A stretch of DNA of 64,000 nt, taken from the NCBI GenBank assembly GCA_030041375.1, contig JASHOA010000060.1, positions 1 through 64,000 on the forward strand, read 5' to 3'. Shown in pieces: positions 17,129-25,342 of the stretch; within the stretch, counting starts at the first letter, position 1; each line of letters starts with the position of its first letter. This DNA comes from Acetobacteraceae bacterium (GTDB taxonomy: Bacteria; Pseudomonadota; Alphaproteobacteria; Acetobacterales; Acetobacteraceae). Below the pieces are notes generated by a model. It was not told where the DNA came from, made no database searches, and saw nothing but the letters and a program-made list of their open reading frames with translations. The translations under genes were made by a program, and so were the position numbers.

Positions 17129-18447
17129 TCGTCTCGAACCGGGTGCCCGGGCTGAAGGAACGTTCGGCAGCAGCCGGCGGTCTTGCCGTTGCCGTGCGGG
17201 ATGCGATGGCGCGCCGGCGCAAGCTCTGGTTCGGATGGTCCGGCCGCACCATCCCGGGGCCGACGCGGACCGTGCCCTCGCTGACGCGCGTCGGTTGGGC
17301 CGATCTCGCGACGATCGACCTCTCCGAGCGGGATTACGCCGGCTTCTACATCGGATTCTCCAACAGCACGCTCTGGCCGCTGCTGCACTACCGAAGCAGC
17401 CTCACGGAATATCGCCGCCGCGACCTCGCCGCGTATCTGGCCGTCAACAGTGCTTTCGCCGACGCACTCGTCCCGTTGCTGGAGGCCGACGATCTGATCT
17501 GGGTGCACGATTATCACCTGATCCCGCTCGGTGCGGCACTGAAAGCGCGCGGAGTAACGACTCGCCTGGGCTTTTTCCTCCATGTGCCCTTTCCGCCTCC
17601 GGAACTTTTTGCCACCCTGCCGCGATGGGAAGAGCTGCTCGGCGCGCTCGACGCCTATGACGTGATTGGCGTGCAGACATCGAAGGATGCCGCTCACCTC
17701 AATGAGGCGCTGGCCGCCGCGGGCGTTGCGCCGCGGGCCGAACCGTTTCGTGCCGGCATTGATCCGGCGGCCTTCGCCACCCTGGCACGCCGCGCCGCCA
17801 GGGGCCGCGATCCGCTCCGGCTCGCCGAGAGCATCGGCGGGCGCGCCCTCGTGCTCGGGGTGGACCGCCTCGACTATTCGAAGGGCCTGCCGGAGCGCTT
17901 CCTCGGCTTTGCCGCGCTGCTGCAGCGCTTTCCCGAGCATCGCGCCAAGGTGACGATGCTGCAGATCGCGCCGATCTCGCGCAGCGAAGTAGCCCAGTAT
18001 CGCGCGCTCCGCCGCGAACTCGACGAGCTGGTCGGTCGCGTCAACGGGGAGTATGCGGAATTCGACTGGACTCCGCTGCGTTATCTGACACGCAGCGTGC
18101 CGCGCCAGACGCTTGCCGGCTTCTATCGCCTGGCCCGGATCGGGCTCGTAACGCCGATCAGGGACGGGATGAACCTGGTCGCCAAGGAGTACGTGGCGGC
18201 CCAGGATCCCGCGGATCCGGGCGTGCTCGTACTGTCGCGTTTCGCCGGCGCCGCAGAAGACCTGCCGGGGGCGCTCCTCGTCAACCCGGTTGACCCCGAC
18301 GAAACCGCCGAGGCGCTGAACACCGTCCTGACCATGGATCTCGCCGAGCGGCAGCGCCGGTGGCAGGAGATGATGACAGCCGTCGAACGCACCAGCGCGG
18401 CCAACTGGGCCGGGAGTTTTCTTGCCCGCCTTGAAGGCGTCGCTTGA
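17113..18447 (+). CDS. otsA: Trehalose-6-phosphate synthase
   Basis: OtsA joins UDP-glucose and glucose 6-phosphate to make trehalose 6-phosphate, the substrate of OtsB encoded just upstream. The 444-residue GT20 protein shows VSNRVP and GGLAVAVRD, WVHDYHLIPLGAALK, FFLHVPFPPPELFATLP, VLGVDRLDYSKGLPER and the C-terminal TPIRDGMNLVAKEYVA with LSRFAGAAEDL. Length is slightly short of E. coli OtsA. The gene ends about 20 nt before the cobalamin riboswitch and has no clear terminator of its own. Confidence 0.95.
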   Translation: MRRLVIVSNRVPGLKERSAAAGGLAVAVRDAMARRRKLWFGWSGRTIPGPTRTVPSLTRVGWADLATIDLSERDYAGFYIGFSNSTLWPLLHYRSSLTEYRRRDLAAYLAVNSAFADALVPLLEADDLIWVHDYHLIPLGAALKARGVTTRLGFFLHVPFPPPELFATLPRWEELLGALDAYDVIGVQTSKDAAHLNEALAAAGVAPRAEPFRAGIDPAAFATLARRAARGRDPLRLAESIGGRALVLGVDRLDYSKGLPERFLGFAALLQRFPEHRAKVTMLQIAPISRSEVAQYRALRRELDELVGRVNGEYAEFDWTPLRYLTRSVPRQTLAGFYRLARIGLVTPIRDGMNLVAKEYVAAQDPADPGVLVLSRFAGAAEDLPGALLVNPVDPDETAEALNTVLTMDLAERQRRWQEMMTAVERTSAANWAGSFLARLEGVA

Positions 18448-18465
18448 TCCAGCCCGGGAACGAGC

Positions 18466-18640
18466 TAAGGTCGGGACAGATTCCGGTGGCCCGCAAGGGC
18501 TGAAACGGGAACGCGTGAACCGCGGCTGCCCCCGCAACTGTACGGTGGCGAGCCTGGCCTGACGACGCCATTGCCCGCAACGGGCGAGAAGGCAGCACCA
18601 GGTAACGACCCCCAAGCCAGGAGACCGGCCGGAATCGAGA
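18466..18640 (+). promoter_or_regulatory. Cobalamin (B12) riboswitch
   Basis: This leader contains the conserved adenosylcobalamin aptamer elements in order: an opening GGTGGCCCGCAAGGGCTGAAACGGGAA-like block (18485-18512), the core CTGCCCCCGCAACTGTACGG (18527-18545) and the B12 box AGCCAGGAGACC (18615-18626). It lies upstream of btuB, which encodes the B12 outer-membrane receptor, so it should shut off btuB when cobalamin is plentiful. Confidence 0.96.
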
Positions 18641-18650
18641 CTGTTCGCAC

Positions 18651-18695
18651 GCCTCGGGCGGGGTGCACCGAGGCAGCGGGGGAAAGCCCCGAGGC
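18651..18695 (+). promoter_or_regulatory. Alternative hairpins downstream of the B12 aptamer
   Basis: The strand at 18651-18658 (GCCTCGGG) can pair either with 18668-18674 (CCGAGGC) or with 18688-18695 (CCCGAGGC), so two hairpins compete for one 5' arm. They sit between the aptamer and btuB and could be the expression platform. No U-tract follows, so control by translation or by Rho is as likely as intrinsic termination. Confidence 0.5.
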
Positions 18696-18763
18696 GGCCG
18701 TCGTCCTGAGAAGAGGGCCGCCGCGCGCATGATGCAGGATGGCCCATCACGGAGGAGGCTTTC

Positions 18764-20749
18764 CTGCGCATCCTTGCTGCCATCCTGTTTCTGGTTTCCG
18801 TTCCTGCGCTCGCGCTGGCGCAGACAACCAGCCTGCCAGGCAGCAGCGCAGACCAGGAAACCGTGACCATTCCCGAAACGATCGTGACGGCCACCCGCGT
18901 TCCTACGCCCCTCGAAGACATCCCCGCCGGCGTGACGGTGATCACCAGCCAGATGATCGAGGACCGCGGCTACACCACCCTCGTCGATGCGCTCTCCGCA
19001 GTGCCGGGCCTTCGGGTGGTGCAATCGGGCGGCCCCGGCGCCAATGCCAGCGTCTTCATCCGCGGCACCGACAGCAATCAGGTGCTGGTGCTGGAAAACG
19101 GTGTTCCCGTCAACGATCCCTCGGATCCCGGCGGGGTCTTCAACTTCGGCCTGGATACGCTCACCGGCGTGCAGCGTATCGAGGTTATCCGCGGCCCGAT
19201 GTCGAGCCTCTACGGCTCCGGCGCGATCGGCGGAGTGATCAACATCATCACCACCCCTGGCTCCGGCCCGCCCGAGGCGAGCATGAGCGTTGCCGCGGGG
19301 CTTCCCGATGCGAATCAGGTCGAGGCCGGGCTCTCCGGCGCCAGCGGGCCGTTCGATTACCGGTTGGACGCGAGCACCCTCACCGAGGAGGGATTCGATG
19401 CCACACCGCGGCGCGAAAGCGTCTATACCGGCGAGCGGGACGGCTTTCAGAATCAGCAGGGCAGCCTCGATCTCGGCTGGACCATTGTCCCCGGCACCCG
19501 ACTTTCGTTCTACGCCTCCGGGCGGCACAGCCTCGGTGGCTTCGACACGCTCGGCTCACCCGCCTTCGATGCACCGAACGAGGTCGGCTACTCCACCAGC
19601 GCTCTCGGCACGCTCGCACTCTCGAGCCAGGTGCTGCCGTGGTGGCAGACCGTGCTGATGGCATCAGGCGTTTACGACTTCCGCCATTACGTGGACCCGC
19701 TCAATCCGGCGGACCCGAACCAGGAGTCCAACAACGATCATTACCAGGGTACACGCTTCGACCTGCAATGGAACAACACGATCAATCTGCCCGATGCGGG
19801 GCCAGCACGGGCACAGACCATGGCGTTCGGATTCCAGCGGACAGCCGATTTTGCCAATGACAGCCTGGACGACAGCTACTTCGGCGTCCCCTTTGTCCAG
19901 GAAACGCACGCCGAGCAGATTTCCAGCGCCTGGCATACCGGCATTCAGAGCACCCTCTGGCGGCGCCTCACTTTCACCGGAAGCCTGCTTGAAGATGCCG
20001 TTTCTGCGGTCGGCAATGCCTTCACCTGGCGAGGCGGCGTCGTGCTCGCGGTGCCGGAGCTCTCCTCCCGCTTCAAGCTCTCGGGCGGGACGGCCTTCCT
20101 TGCCCCCTCGCTCTTCGATCTCTTCGGCTCGGGTGGCGGCTTCCAGGGCAACCCCAACCTCAAGCCGGAGCGCAGCATCGGCTTCGAGGTCGGCTGGACC
20201 ACCACGCTTCCCGCCTTCGGGCAAGCCGATTTCACAAGTCTTGGCGTGACGTATTTCCACACCGATGTCAAAGACCTTATCGAGACCGTCTTCTCGCCGG
20301 TCTACACCACGGTGAATATCGGGCTCGCCCACTTGCAAGGCGTGGAAACCACCCTTTCGTTTCATCCGCGCCAGTGGCTTTCCGCCGATCTCGCCTATAC
20401 TTTCACCGATGCGCGCGATGCCGATACCGGCCAGCTTCTGCTGCGGCGGCCGGAGAATCAGTTCTCCGCCAATCTCCTGATCCGCCCGTGGCCCCATGTC
20501 ACGATCGCACCCGAGATCCTCTATGTCGGGCCGTTCGAAGATTCACTCGTGGACGATAACGGCTTTCCTGCCGGCACCGGGCTCTCGCCTTCCGGGACCA
20601 TCGTCAACATCAACACCACATGGCAGCTCACGCCGCGCCTCGCACTCTTCCTGACCGGCAGCAACATCTTCGATTCGAAGTTCGAGCCGGCCAGCGGCTT
20701 CGCCTATCCCGGCGCCTCGTTCCTGCTCGGTGCGCGCACGAGCTTCTGA
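18764..20749 (+). CDS. btuB: Vitamin B12 outer-membrane receptor BtuB, probable CTG start
   Basis: BtuB is the TonB-dependent outer-membrane cobalamin receptor. The TonB box region (ETIVTATRVP), plug domain (GVTVITSQMIEDRGY, VLVLENGVPVND, IEVIRGPMSSLYGSGAIGG) and barrel ending in ...ASFLLGARTSF are clear. The first canonical start in frame (GTG, 18863) falls after the signal peptide. Reading back, CTG at 18764 lies 5 nt after a perfect GGAGGAGG and begins RILAAILFLVSVPALALA, an ideal signal peptide, giving 661 residues. A non-canonical CTG start (or a sequence error there) is therefore inferred. The B12 riboswitch lies upstream. Confidence 0.9.
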   Translation: MRILAAILFLVSVPALALAQTTSLPGSSADQETVTIPETIVTATRVPTPLEDIPAGVTVITSQMIEDRGYTTLVDALSAVPGLRVVQSGGPGANASVFIRGTDSNQVLVLENGVPVNDPSDPGGVFNFGLDTLTGVQRIEVIRGPMSSLYGSGAIGGVINIITTPGSGPPEASMSVAAGLPDANQVEAGLSGASGPFDYRLDASTLTEEGFDATPRRESVYTGERDGFQNQQGSLDLGWTIVPGTRLSFYASGRHSLGGFDTLGSPAFDAPNEVGYSTSALGTLALSSQVLPWWQTVLMASGVYDFRHYVDPLNPADPNQESNNDHYQGTRFDLQWNNTINLPDAGPARAQTMAFGFQRTADFANDSLDDSYFGVPFVQETHAEQISSAWHTGIQSTLWRRLTFTGSLLEDAVSAVGNAFTWRGGVVLAVPELSSRFKLSGGTAFLAPSLFDLFGSGGGFQGNPNLKPERSIGFEVGWTTTLPAFGQADFTSLGVTYFHTDVKDLIETVFSPVYTTVNIGLAHLQGVETTLSFHPRQWLSADLAYTFTDARDADTGQLLLRRPENQFSANLLIRPWPHVTIAPEILYVGPFEDSLVDDNGFPAGTGLSPSGTIVNINTTWQLTPRLALFLTGSNIFDSKFEPASGFAYPGASFLLGARTSF

Positions 20750-20754
20750 GCAGG

Positions 20755-21315
20755 TCAGGCTCCTGGTTTCCAGAGCACCGTCTTCCCGCTCTTCTCGTTG
20801 TCTTCACGCGCCATCACGAACAGCAAATCCGAGAGCCTGTTGAGATAGCGGACCAGCGCCGGATTGAGCGGCTCGGCAGCCGCCAGCCCGACGACCCGTC
20901 GTTCCGCCCGGCGCACGATCGCCCGGGCCAGGTGCGCGGTCGCTGCCACTTTGCTGCCGCCCGGGAGCACGAAGCTCTGAAGCGGCGGCAGGCCTCGATT
21001 TCGCGCCTCGATCGCCTCCTCGAGCGCTTGCACCTGTCGCTCCTGGATGCGGATGCGGGGCTTGCCATCTTCCTCCGGCACCGCGAGATCGGCACCGAGG
21101 TCGAACAGATCGTTCTGCAATCGGCGCACCAGCTCCGCCCTTGCCGCATCCTCCGCGACTGCCTCACCAAGCAGGCCGAGCGCCGCATTGCCTTCGTCCA
21201 CGGCGCCGATCGCCTCGATGCGAAGCGAATCCTTGCGCACGCGCAGGCCATCACCGAGCGAGGTTTCGCCCCGATCGCCGCCGCGTGTCACCACTCGGTC
21301 GATCCTGACCGTCAT
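20755..21315 (-). CDS. Cob(I)alamin adenosyltransferase, PduO type
   Basis: This enzyme adenosylates cob(I)alamin to make coenzyme B12. The 186-residue protein has the ATP-binding VVTRGGDRGETSLGDG N-terminus, RIEAIGAVDEGNAALG, the LQNDLFDLGADLAVP helix and the RRAERRVV and YLNRLSDLLFVMAR motifs of the PduO/MMAB family. It is the last gene of the minus-strand operon and converges on btuB with only 5 nt between the stops. The start overlaps the stop of the TonB-like gene. Confidence 0.95.
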   Translation of the reverse strand: MTVRIDRVVTRGGDRGETSLGDGLRVRKDSLRIEAIGAVDEGNAALGLLGEAVAEDAARAELVRRLQNDLFDLGADLAVPEEDGKPRIRIQERQVQALEEAIEARNRGLPPLQSFVLPGGSKVAATAHLARAIVRRAERRVVGLAAAEPLNPALVRYLNRLSDLLFVMAREDNEKSGKTVLWKPGA

Positions 21316-21983
21316 TGGCTGCCTTCCGGGTTGGTCAGCACAAAGCGTATCTTGAGGAGCATGGTGGAGGAAACGGGCCGTCCTGCCGCGTGCGCGGGAA
21401 CGAAGTGCCAGCCCTCGACTGCCCTCCGCGCCGCCGCATCCAAGAGCCCGTAGCTCGAAGTGCGGAAGATATCGACCCCCGTCACGCTGCCGTCCGTTGC
21501 GATGTGAACTTTCAGGATCACCGAGCCCTGTTCACCCTCCTCGACCGCCTGCCGCGGGTAGGCGGGGGGAAGGTTCCGCACTGCCTGGTCGAGCGCTGCC
21601 GAGATCACCTGGCTTCCGGAAACAAGCCCGGTGCCGGTCGAGCCCGGTTCGCCGATGCGAACGAAGGTCGCTGCCGGCTCGGCTGGCTGCATCGCTTCGG
21701 CATCCGCGGCGGGTGCCGGCTGTGCGGTCAGCATGGCAGGTGGCGGCGCCGCCGAAGGCTGGCCTGGGTACGCTGGCGCCGCCACCGGTTTGGCAGCAGA
21801 CTCACTAGCCGCCGCCGGCGCGGCCTGGCTTCCCACGGCGGGGGTGTCCTGCTCCACCAGTTCAACCTCGGCGAGCACCGACGGCGACTTCAGACTTCGC
21901 CCCGGCAAGAGCCGGGTGCCCGCCACCAGGAGAAGTGCTAGGGCGGCGTGCAGCGCGACCGAGCAAAGAAGCCACCGGTGCAT
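21312..21983 (-). CDS. tonB: TonB-like energy transducer
   Basis: The 223-residue protein has an N-terminal membrane anchor (WLLCSVALHAALALLLV), a long Pro/Ala-rich periplasmic spacer and a C-terminal TonB domain with PPAYPRQAVEEGEQGSVILK, GVDIFRTSSYGLLDAAARRAV and WHFVPA. It is probably the dedicated partner that energises BtuB. It overlaps the btuD stop (TAATG) and the next gene by 4 nt. ExbB and ExbD are not in the window. Confidence 0.92.
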   Translation of the reverse strand: MHRWLLCSVALHAALALLLVAGTRLLPGRSLKSPSVLAEVELVEQDTPAVGSQAAPAAASESAAKPVAAPAYPGQPSAAPPPAMLTAQPAPAADAEAMQPAEPAATFVRIGEPGSTGTGLVSGSQVISAALDQAVRNLPPAYPRQAVEEGEQGSVILKVHIATDGSVTGVDIFRTSSYGLLDAAARRAVEGWHFVPAHAAGRPVSSTMLLKIRFVLTNPEGSQ

Positions 21984-22660
21984 TACTCGGGCAGAAGATG
22001 CGGCAGACCGTCCTCGCCGAAGCGAAGTCCGAATGCCGCCGCCGCCGCCGGCAGGGCCACCAGGGGCGCCGCATCCGCCACGATCCGGCCCCGGTCCAGG
22101 ACCACCAGCCGATCGGCATAACGCAACGCAAGCTCGATCGCGTGCAGCACCACGACCACTGTCCGGCCCGACGCCGCCACCGCCCTCAGCAGGCCCATGA
22201 CGGCAAAGGCCGCTCGGGGGTCGAGATCGGCCGTCGGTTCGTCGAGCAGCATCACCTCGGGCTCGGTCGCAAACACGCGGGCCAGCATGGCCCGCCGGAC
22301 TTCGCCCCCGGACAGGCGATCGATCCGCTGGCTTGCCAGCTTCGCCACCCCGGCCTCTGCCAGCGCCCGCTCGACCGGGTCCCGCTTGCGATCGCCGTGC
22401 GGTATCCGCCCCAGAAACGCAACCTCTTCCACCGTCAGCCTCCAGGCCGCCCGCGGGTCTTGCGCGAGATAGGCGACACGTCGCGGATCAGGCTTCATCA
22501 AACCCGGAAGGATGCCGCACAATGCTTTCAGAAGAGTGGATTTTCCGGCTCCGTTCGGGCCCGCCAGCGCGGTCAGGCAGCCGCCATGAGCTGCAAAATC
22601 AATACCATCGAGGATCCGGCACCCGCCAAGCTCGACCGACAATCCCCGGGCCGCAATCAT
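21983..22660 (-). CDS. btuD: Cobalamin ABC transporter ATPase
   Basis: The 225-residue ATPase has Walker A AGPNGAGKST, Q-loop YLAQDPRAAW, signature LSGGEVRRAML, Walker B VMLLDEPTADLD and switch His VVLHAIE. It is on the short side for the FecE/BtuD family. It sits between btuC and tonB with 4-nt overlaps on both sides, so it almost certainly powers BtuC here. Substrate assignment to cobalamin rather than heme or siderophore comes from the adjacent riboswitch-btuB and adenosyltransferase. Confidence 0.93.
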   Translation of the reverse strand: MIAARGLSVELGGCRILDGIDFAAHGGCLTALAGPNGAGKSTLLKALCGILPGLMKPDPRRVAYLAQDPRAAWRLTVEEVAFLGRIPHGDRKRDPVERALAEAGVAKLASQRIDRLSGGEVRRAMLARVFATEPEVMLLDEPTADLDPRAAFAVMGLLRAVAASGRTVVVVLHAIELALRYADRLVVLDRGRIVADAAPLVALPAAAAAFGLRFGEDGLPHLLPE

Positions 22661-23592
22661 CTCCCCATGCGCCGCGCGATCACCACCAGGAGCGGCGCTC
22701 CAAGCAGCGCCGTCAGCACACCGAGCGGCGGCTCGGCATTGAGCGGAAGCACCAGCACTCCAATCCGCACCAGCATGTCCGCGGCCAGCAGCAGCACGGC
22801 GCCGGCAACGACCGAGGGCAACAGTAGCGCGGCCGGTCGCTCCCCGAACCAGGGCCTGAGCAGGTTCGGCACGGCCAGCCCGACGAACCCGACCCCGCCC
22901 GCAACCGCGGCCGCCGCACCGGCCGCGAGAGCGGTCCCAAGCGCCACACGACGCAACGTTTTCTCTGCGGGAATGCCGATGCTTGCCGCTGTTTCTTCAC
23001 CTAACGATAGAGCATCCAGGCCGGGTCCAATGGAGATCAGCAAGGCGATACCGAGCAGGATCGGAGGGGCGGCCAGCGCACAGTCGAGCAAAGTGCGATC
23101 CGCGACTCCGCCGAGCAGCCAGAACGTCAGTTCGGCCAGCGCATAGGGGTTCGGCGCCAGCGCGAGCGCAAAGGCGAGCAGCGCGGCAGCGGCTGCGGAA
23201 AGGCCGATTCCGGCGAGAATCAGCGAAGGCCCGGTTGGTGCGCGGCCGGCGAAAACCAGGAGGGCGATGGCGCCCACCCCCGCACCGAGCAGCCCGGCGA
23301 GCGGGAGCGCCGGGGCGAAGGCGGCAGCAAGCCCCCAATAGAACGCGATCGCCGCACCGAGCGCTGCCGTTCCGGAAATGCCGAGTAGCCCGGGATCGGC
23401 AAGCGGATTGCGCAGCGCGCCCTGCAGCGCCGCGCCGGAGGCGCCAAGCCCGCCCCCGACCAGGAGTGCGAGCAGGCCGCGCGGCAGCCGGAGCTGCCAG
23501 AAGATGACCGGCGCCGGCAGACCGACCCCGGCCGCTCCGATCATCAGGGAGGCGACAAAAAGGAGCCCGAGCAAGAGGACAAGGAAGCGCAT
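22657..23592 (-). CDS. btuC: Cobalamin ABC transporter permease
   Basis: This is a FecCD/BtuC-family permease of 311 residues and about ten hydrophobic helices. Family motifs include the RLPRGLLALLVGGGLGASGAALQ region near the start, NPLADPGLLGISGTAALGA, and the C-terminal GFVGLAVPNLLRPWFG. The start at 23592 overlaps the btuF stop (ATGA). The longer open frame to 23826 adds unrelated residues. It pairs with BtuD and BtuF in the same operon. Confidence 0.94.
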   Translation of the reverse strand: MRFLVLLLGLLFVASLMIGAAGVGLPAPVIFWQLRLPRGLLALLVGGGLGASGAALQGALRNPLADPGLLGISGTAALGAAIAFYWGLAAAFAPALPLAGLLGAGVGAIALLVFAGRAPTGPSLILAGIGLSAAAAALLAFALALAPNPYALAELTFWLLGGVADRTLLDCALAAPPILLGIALLISIGPGLDALSLGEETAASIGIPAEKTLRRVALGTALAAGAAAAVAGGVGFVGLAVPNLLRPWFGERPAALLLPSVVAGAVLLLAADMLVRIGVLVLPLNAEPPLGVLTALLGAPLLVVIARRMGR

Positions 23593-24371
23593 CACCGCGC
23601 GATCGCTGCCGCCGCGCGGGCCGCGAAGGGCGAGCCGCACATCAGCCACGCCGCTGGGACGGTGCGGCGCGGCAGCCTGGCCAGTGCCGGATTGTCCAGG
23701 AGCCCGGTCGCAAGCGACGGGAAGCCCTTCGCCTCCGGCAGGAGCAGGACATCCGGCGGATCGGCGAGCAGCCGCTCGAGGTCGATCCAGCTTCCGGACG
23801 CCGCATCCCGATAGCCCGCCGCCCAAAGCACGGCCCCGGCGAGCGAGCCGGGGCCGGCCGTAAAGCCACGCGGTTCCAGCAGGATTGCCGTGGCTCGATG
23901 CACTGGCTGCGGCAAGCCCGCCAGCGTCGCATCCATGGCGGCAATCGTCGCCTTGCCGCGCGCTGGTTTGCCGAGCAGCACGGCGAGCCGCTCTATCTCG
24001 ACGCGGATTGCCGCAAAGGATTGCGGGTCCGCGACCATGACCACGTGAACACCAAGCGCCTTGAGGGCTGCCGCCACTCCTTGCGCGCCGTAGCGCTCCG
24101 CAAGCACCAGGTCCGGATGAAGCCGGAGCACGGCCTCCGCCGAGGGGCGCACCGTCGGTAAATCCCGCGCCCGCCCGGCGACCGCCGAAAGGGCCGGGTC
24201 GCGCGCCAGTGGGGAAAGCCCGGCGATCTCGTCCGGCGCCAACAGGACCAGCATCTGGTCGGTGCAGAGATTAAGCGAGACGACCCGCAAAGCCGCCCTT
24301 GCCGCCGTCGTCCCCGGAAGAAGAAAGAGGCCGAACAGGAGCACGCCCCGAAGCAACCCCGCTCGACTCAC
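23592..24371 (-). CDS. btuF: Cobalamin-binding periplasmic protein
   Basis: The 259-residue protein has a signal peptide (GVLLFGLFLLPGTTAARA) and a BtuF/FecB-type binding fold: RVVSLNLCTDQMLVLL, the ...LHPDLVLAERYG strand and a C-terminal WLMCGSPFA. It delivers cobalamin to BtuCD. Its start overlaps the stop of the upstream cation efflux gene by 4 nt, so this efflux gene heads the operon. Confidence 0.92.
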   Translation of the reverse strand: MSRAGLLRGVLLFGLFLLPGTTAARAALRVVSLNLCTDQMLVLLAPDEIAGLSPLARDPALSAVAGRARDLPTVRPSAEAVLRLHPDLVLAERYGAQGVAAALKALGVHVVMVADPQSFAAIRVEIERLAVLLGKPARGKATIAAMDATLAGLPQPVHRATAILLEPRGFTAGPGSLAGAVLWAAGYRDAASGSWIDLERLLADPPDVLLLPEAKGFPSLATGLLDNPALARLPRRTVPAAWLMCGSPFAARAAAAIAR

Positions 24372-25291
24372 AGCACCGGCACGCCGCGCTGCTTCGCCTT
24401 CATTTCTGGCTCGACATGGATCGTCACGAGGAGGTTGCCCATCTCCTTGCGCAGGGCTTCCTCGATCCGGTCGCAGATGGCGTGCGCCTCATCGACTCGC
24501 ATGTCCCCAGGCACCACCAGGTGGAACTCGAGATAGCTGAAACGGCCGGCCGTACGCGTCCTCAGATCATGTGCTTCGATCGCGCCGGCCGCGTGATCGG
24601 CAACGAGCTGGCGGATGCGCTCGCGAATCCGCGCATCCGGCGCCTCGTCCATCAGCCCGCCGACCGAACTTCTGATGATCTTCCAGCCAGAGAACAGGAT
24701 GTAGCACGCAACGGCAACCGCCAGCAGCGGGTCGAGCCAGAGCGCCCCGCCGCGAACGGCCAGGATCAGCCCGAGGATGACCACGAGCGAGGTGACGACG
24801 TCGGTCAGAAGGTGCCGTCCGTCGGCCGCCAGCGCCGGCGAGGGGCCACGCCTGCCTTCGCGAATCAAGAGCGCCGCCCAGGCCGCGTTGCCGCAGGTGG
24901 CCAGCGCGTTCAGGCCGATGCCGACCAAGGCGGCCCTGACCGCCATCGGATGCCACCAGACCCGCCAGGCATGGTTGAGAATGAGGAGGGCGGCAACGAC
25001 GATCAGCACCCCTTCGATCACTGCAGCGAAGAATTCGACCTTGCCGTGGCCGTACGGATGATTCGCATCCGCCGGCATCGCGGCATAGCGGAGCGCGCCG
25101 AGCGTCAGCGCCGCCGCGGCAACGTTCACCAGTGTCTCCAGTGCATCGGAATAGAGCGCCGCACTGCCGGTGACCCACCACGCAAGCCCTTTCAGGGCCA
25201 GGATGACGAGGCCGATCCCGATGCTGCCGATGGCGATGCGCTGAAGCCGCTGCACGATGCTTTCCCGCTCTCCGGCATTCCGCTGTAGCAA
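24368..25291 (-). CDS. Cation diffusion facilitator transporter
   Basis: The 307-residue CDF protein has six hydrophobic helices and the metal site residues in TM2 (YSDALETLVNVAAA) and TM5 (AADGRHLLTDVVTS), the conserved NHPYGHGKVEFFAA loop and a cytoplasmic C-terminal domain (YLEFHLVVPGDMRVDEAH). CDF proteins exchange Zn, Co, Fe, Mn or Ni for protons. Heading the B12 operon, it might balance cobalt, but that is inference. The start is TTG at 25291 or GTG at 25255. Confidence 0.92.
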   Translation of the reverse strand: MLQRNAGERESIVQRLQRIAIGSIGIGLVILALKGLAWWVTGSAALYSDALETLVNVAAAALTLGALRYAAMPADANHPYGHGKVEFFAAVIEGVLIVVAALLILNHAWRVWWHPMAVRAALVGIGLNALATCGNAAWAALLIREGRRGPSPALAADGRHLLTDVVTSLVVILGLILAVRGGALWLDPLLAVAVACYILFSGWKIIRSSVGGLMDEAPDARIRERIRQLVADHAAGAIEAHDLRTRTAGRFSYLEFHLVVPGDMRVDEAHAICDRIEEALRKEMGNLLVTIHVEPEMKAKQRGVPVL

Positions 25292-25312
25292 GAAGGCGGA
25301 GCAGGCGTCATC

Positions 25313-25341
25313 CGCCGCCGGCGGGCCCCGGGCCCGGCGGC
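25313..25341. terminator. GC hairpin between an oxidoreductase gene and the B12 operon
   Basis: A dense GC palindrome (CGGGCCC facing GGGCCCG, flanked by CCGCC and GGCGG) lies between the end of the Gfo/Idh gene and the start of the CDF gene. It could attenuate read-through into the B12 operon. There is no T-run, so a terminator role is tentative. Confidence 0.35.
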
Positions 25342-25342
25342 C

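Noticed and set aside
16930-18945. 671-residue minus-strand open frame
   Set aside because: It runs antisense to otsB, otsA and the riboswitch, has no recognisable domain, and ignores the strong evidence on the plus strand.
18739-19860. ATG-started frame at the beginning of btuB
   Set aside because: The peptide (MAHHGGGFPAHPCC...) has no signal peptide or TonB box; the correct btuB frame is the one read from CTG 18764.
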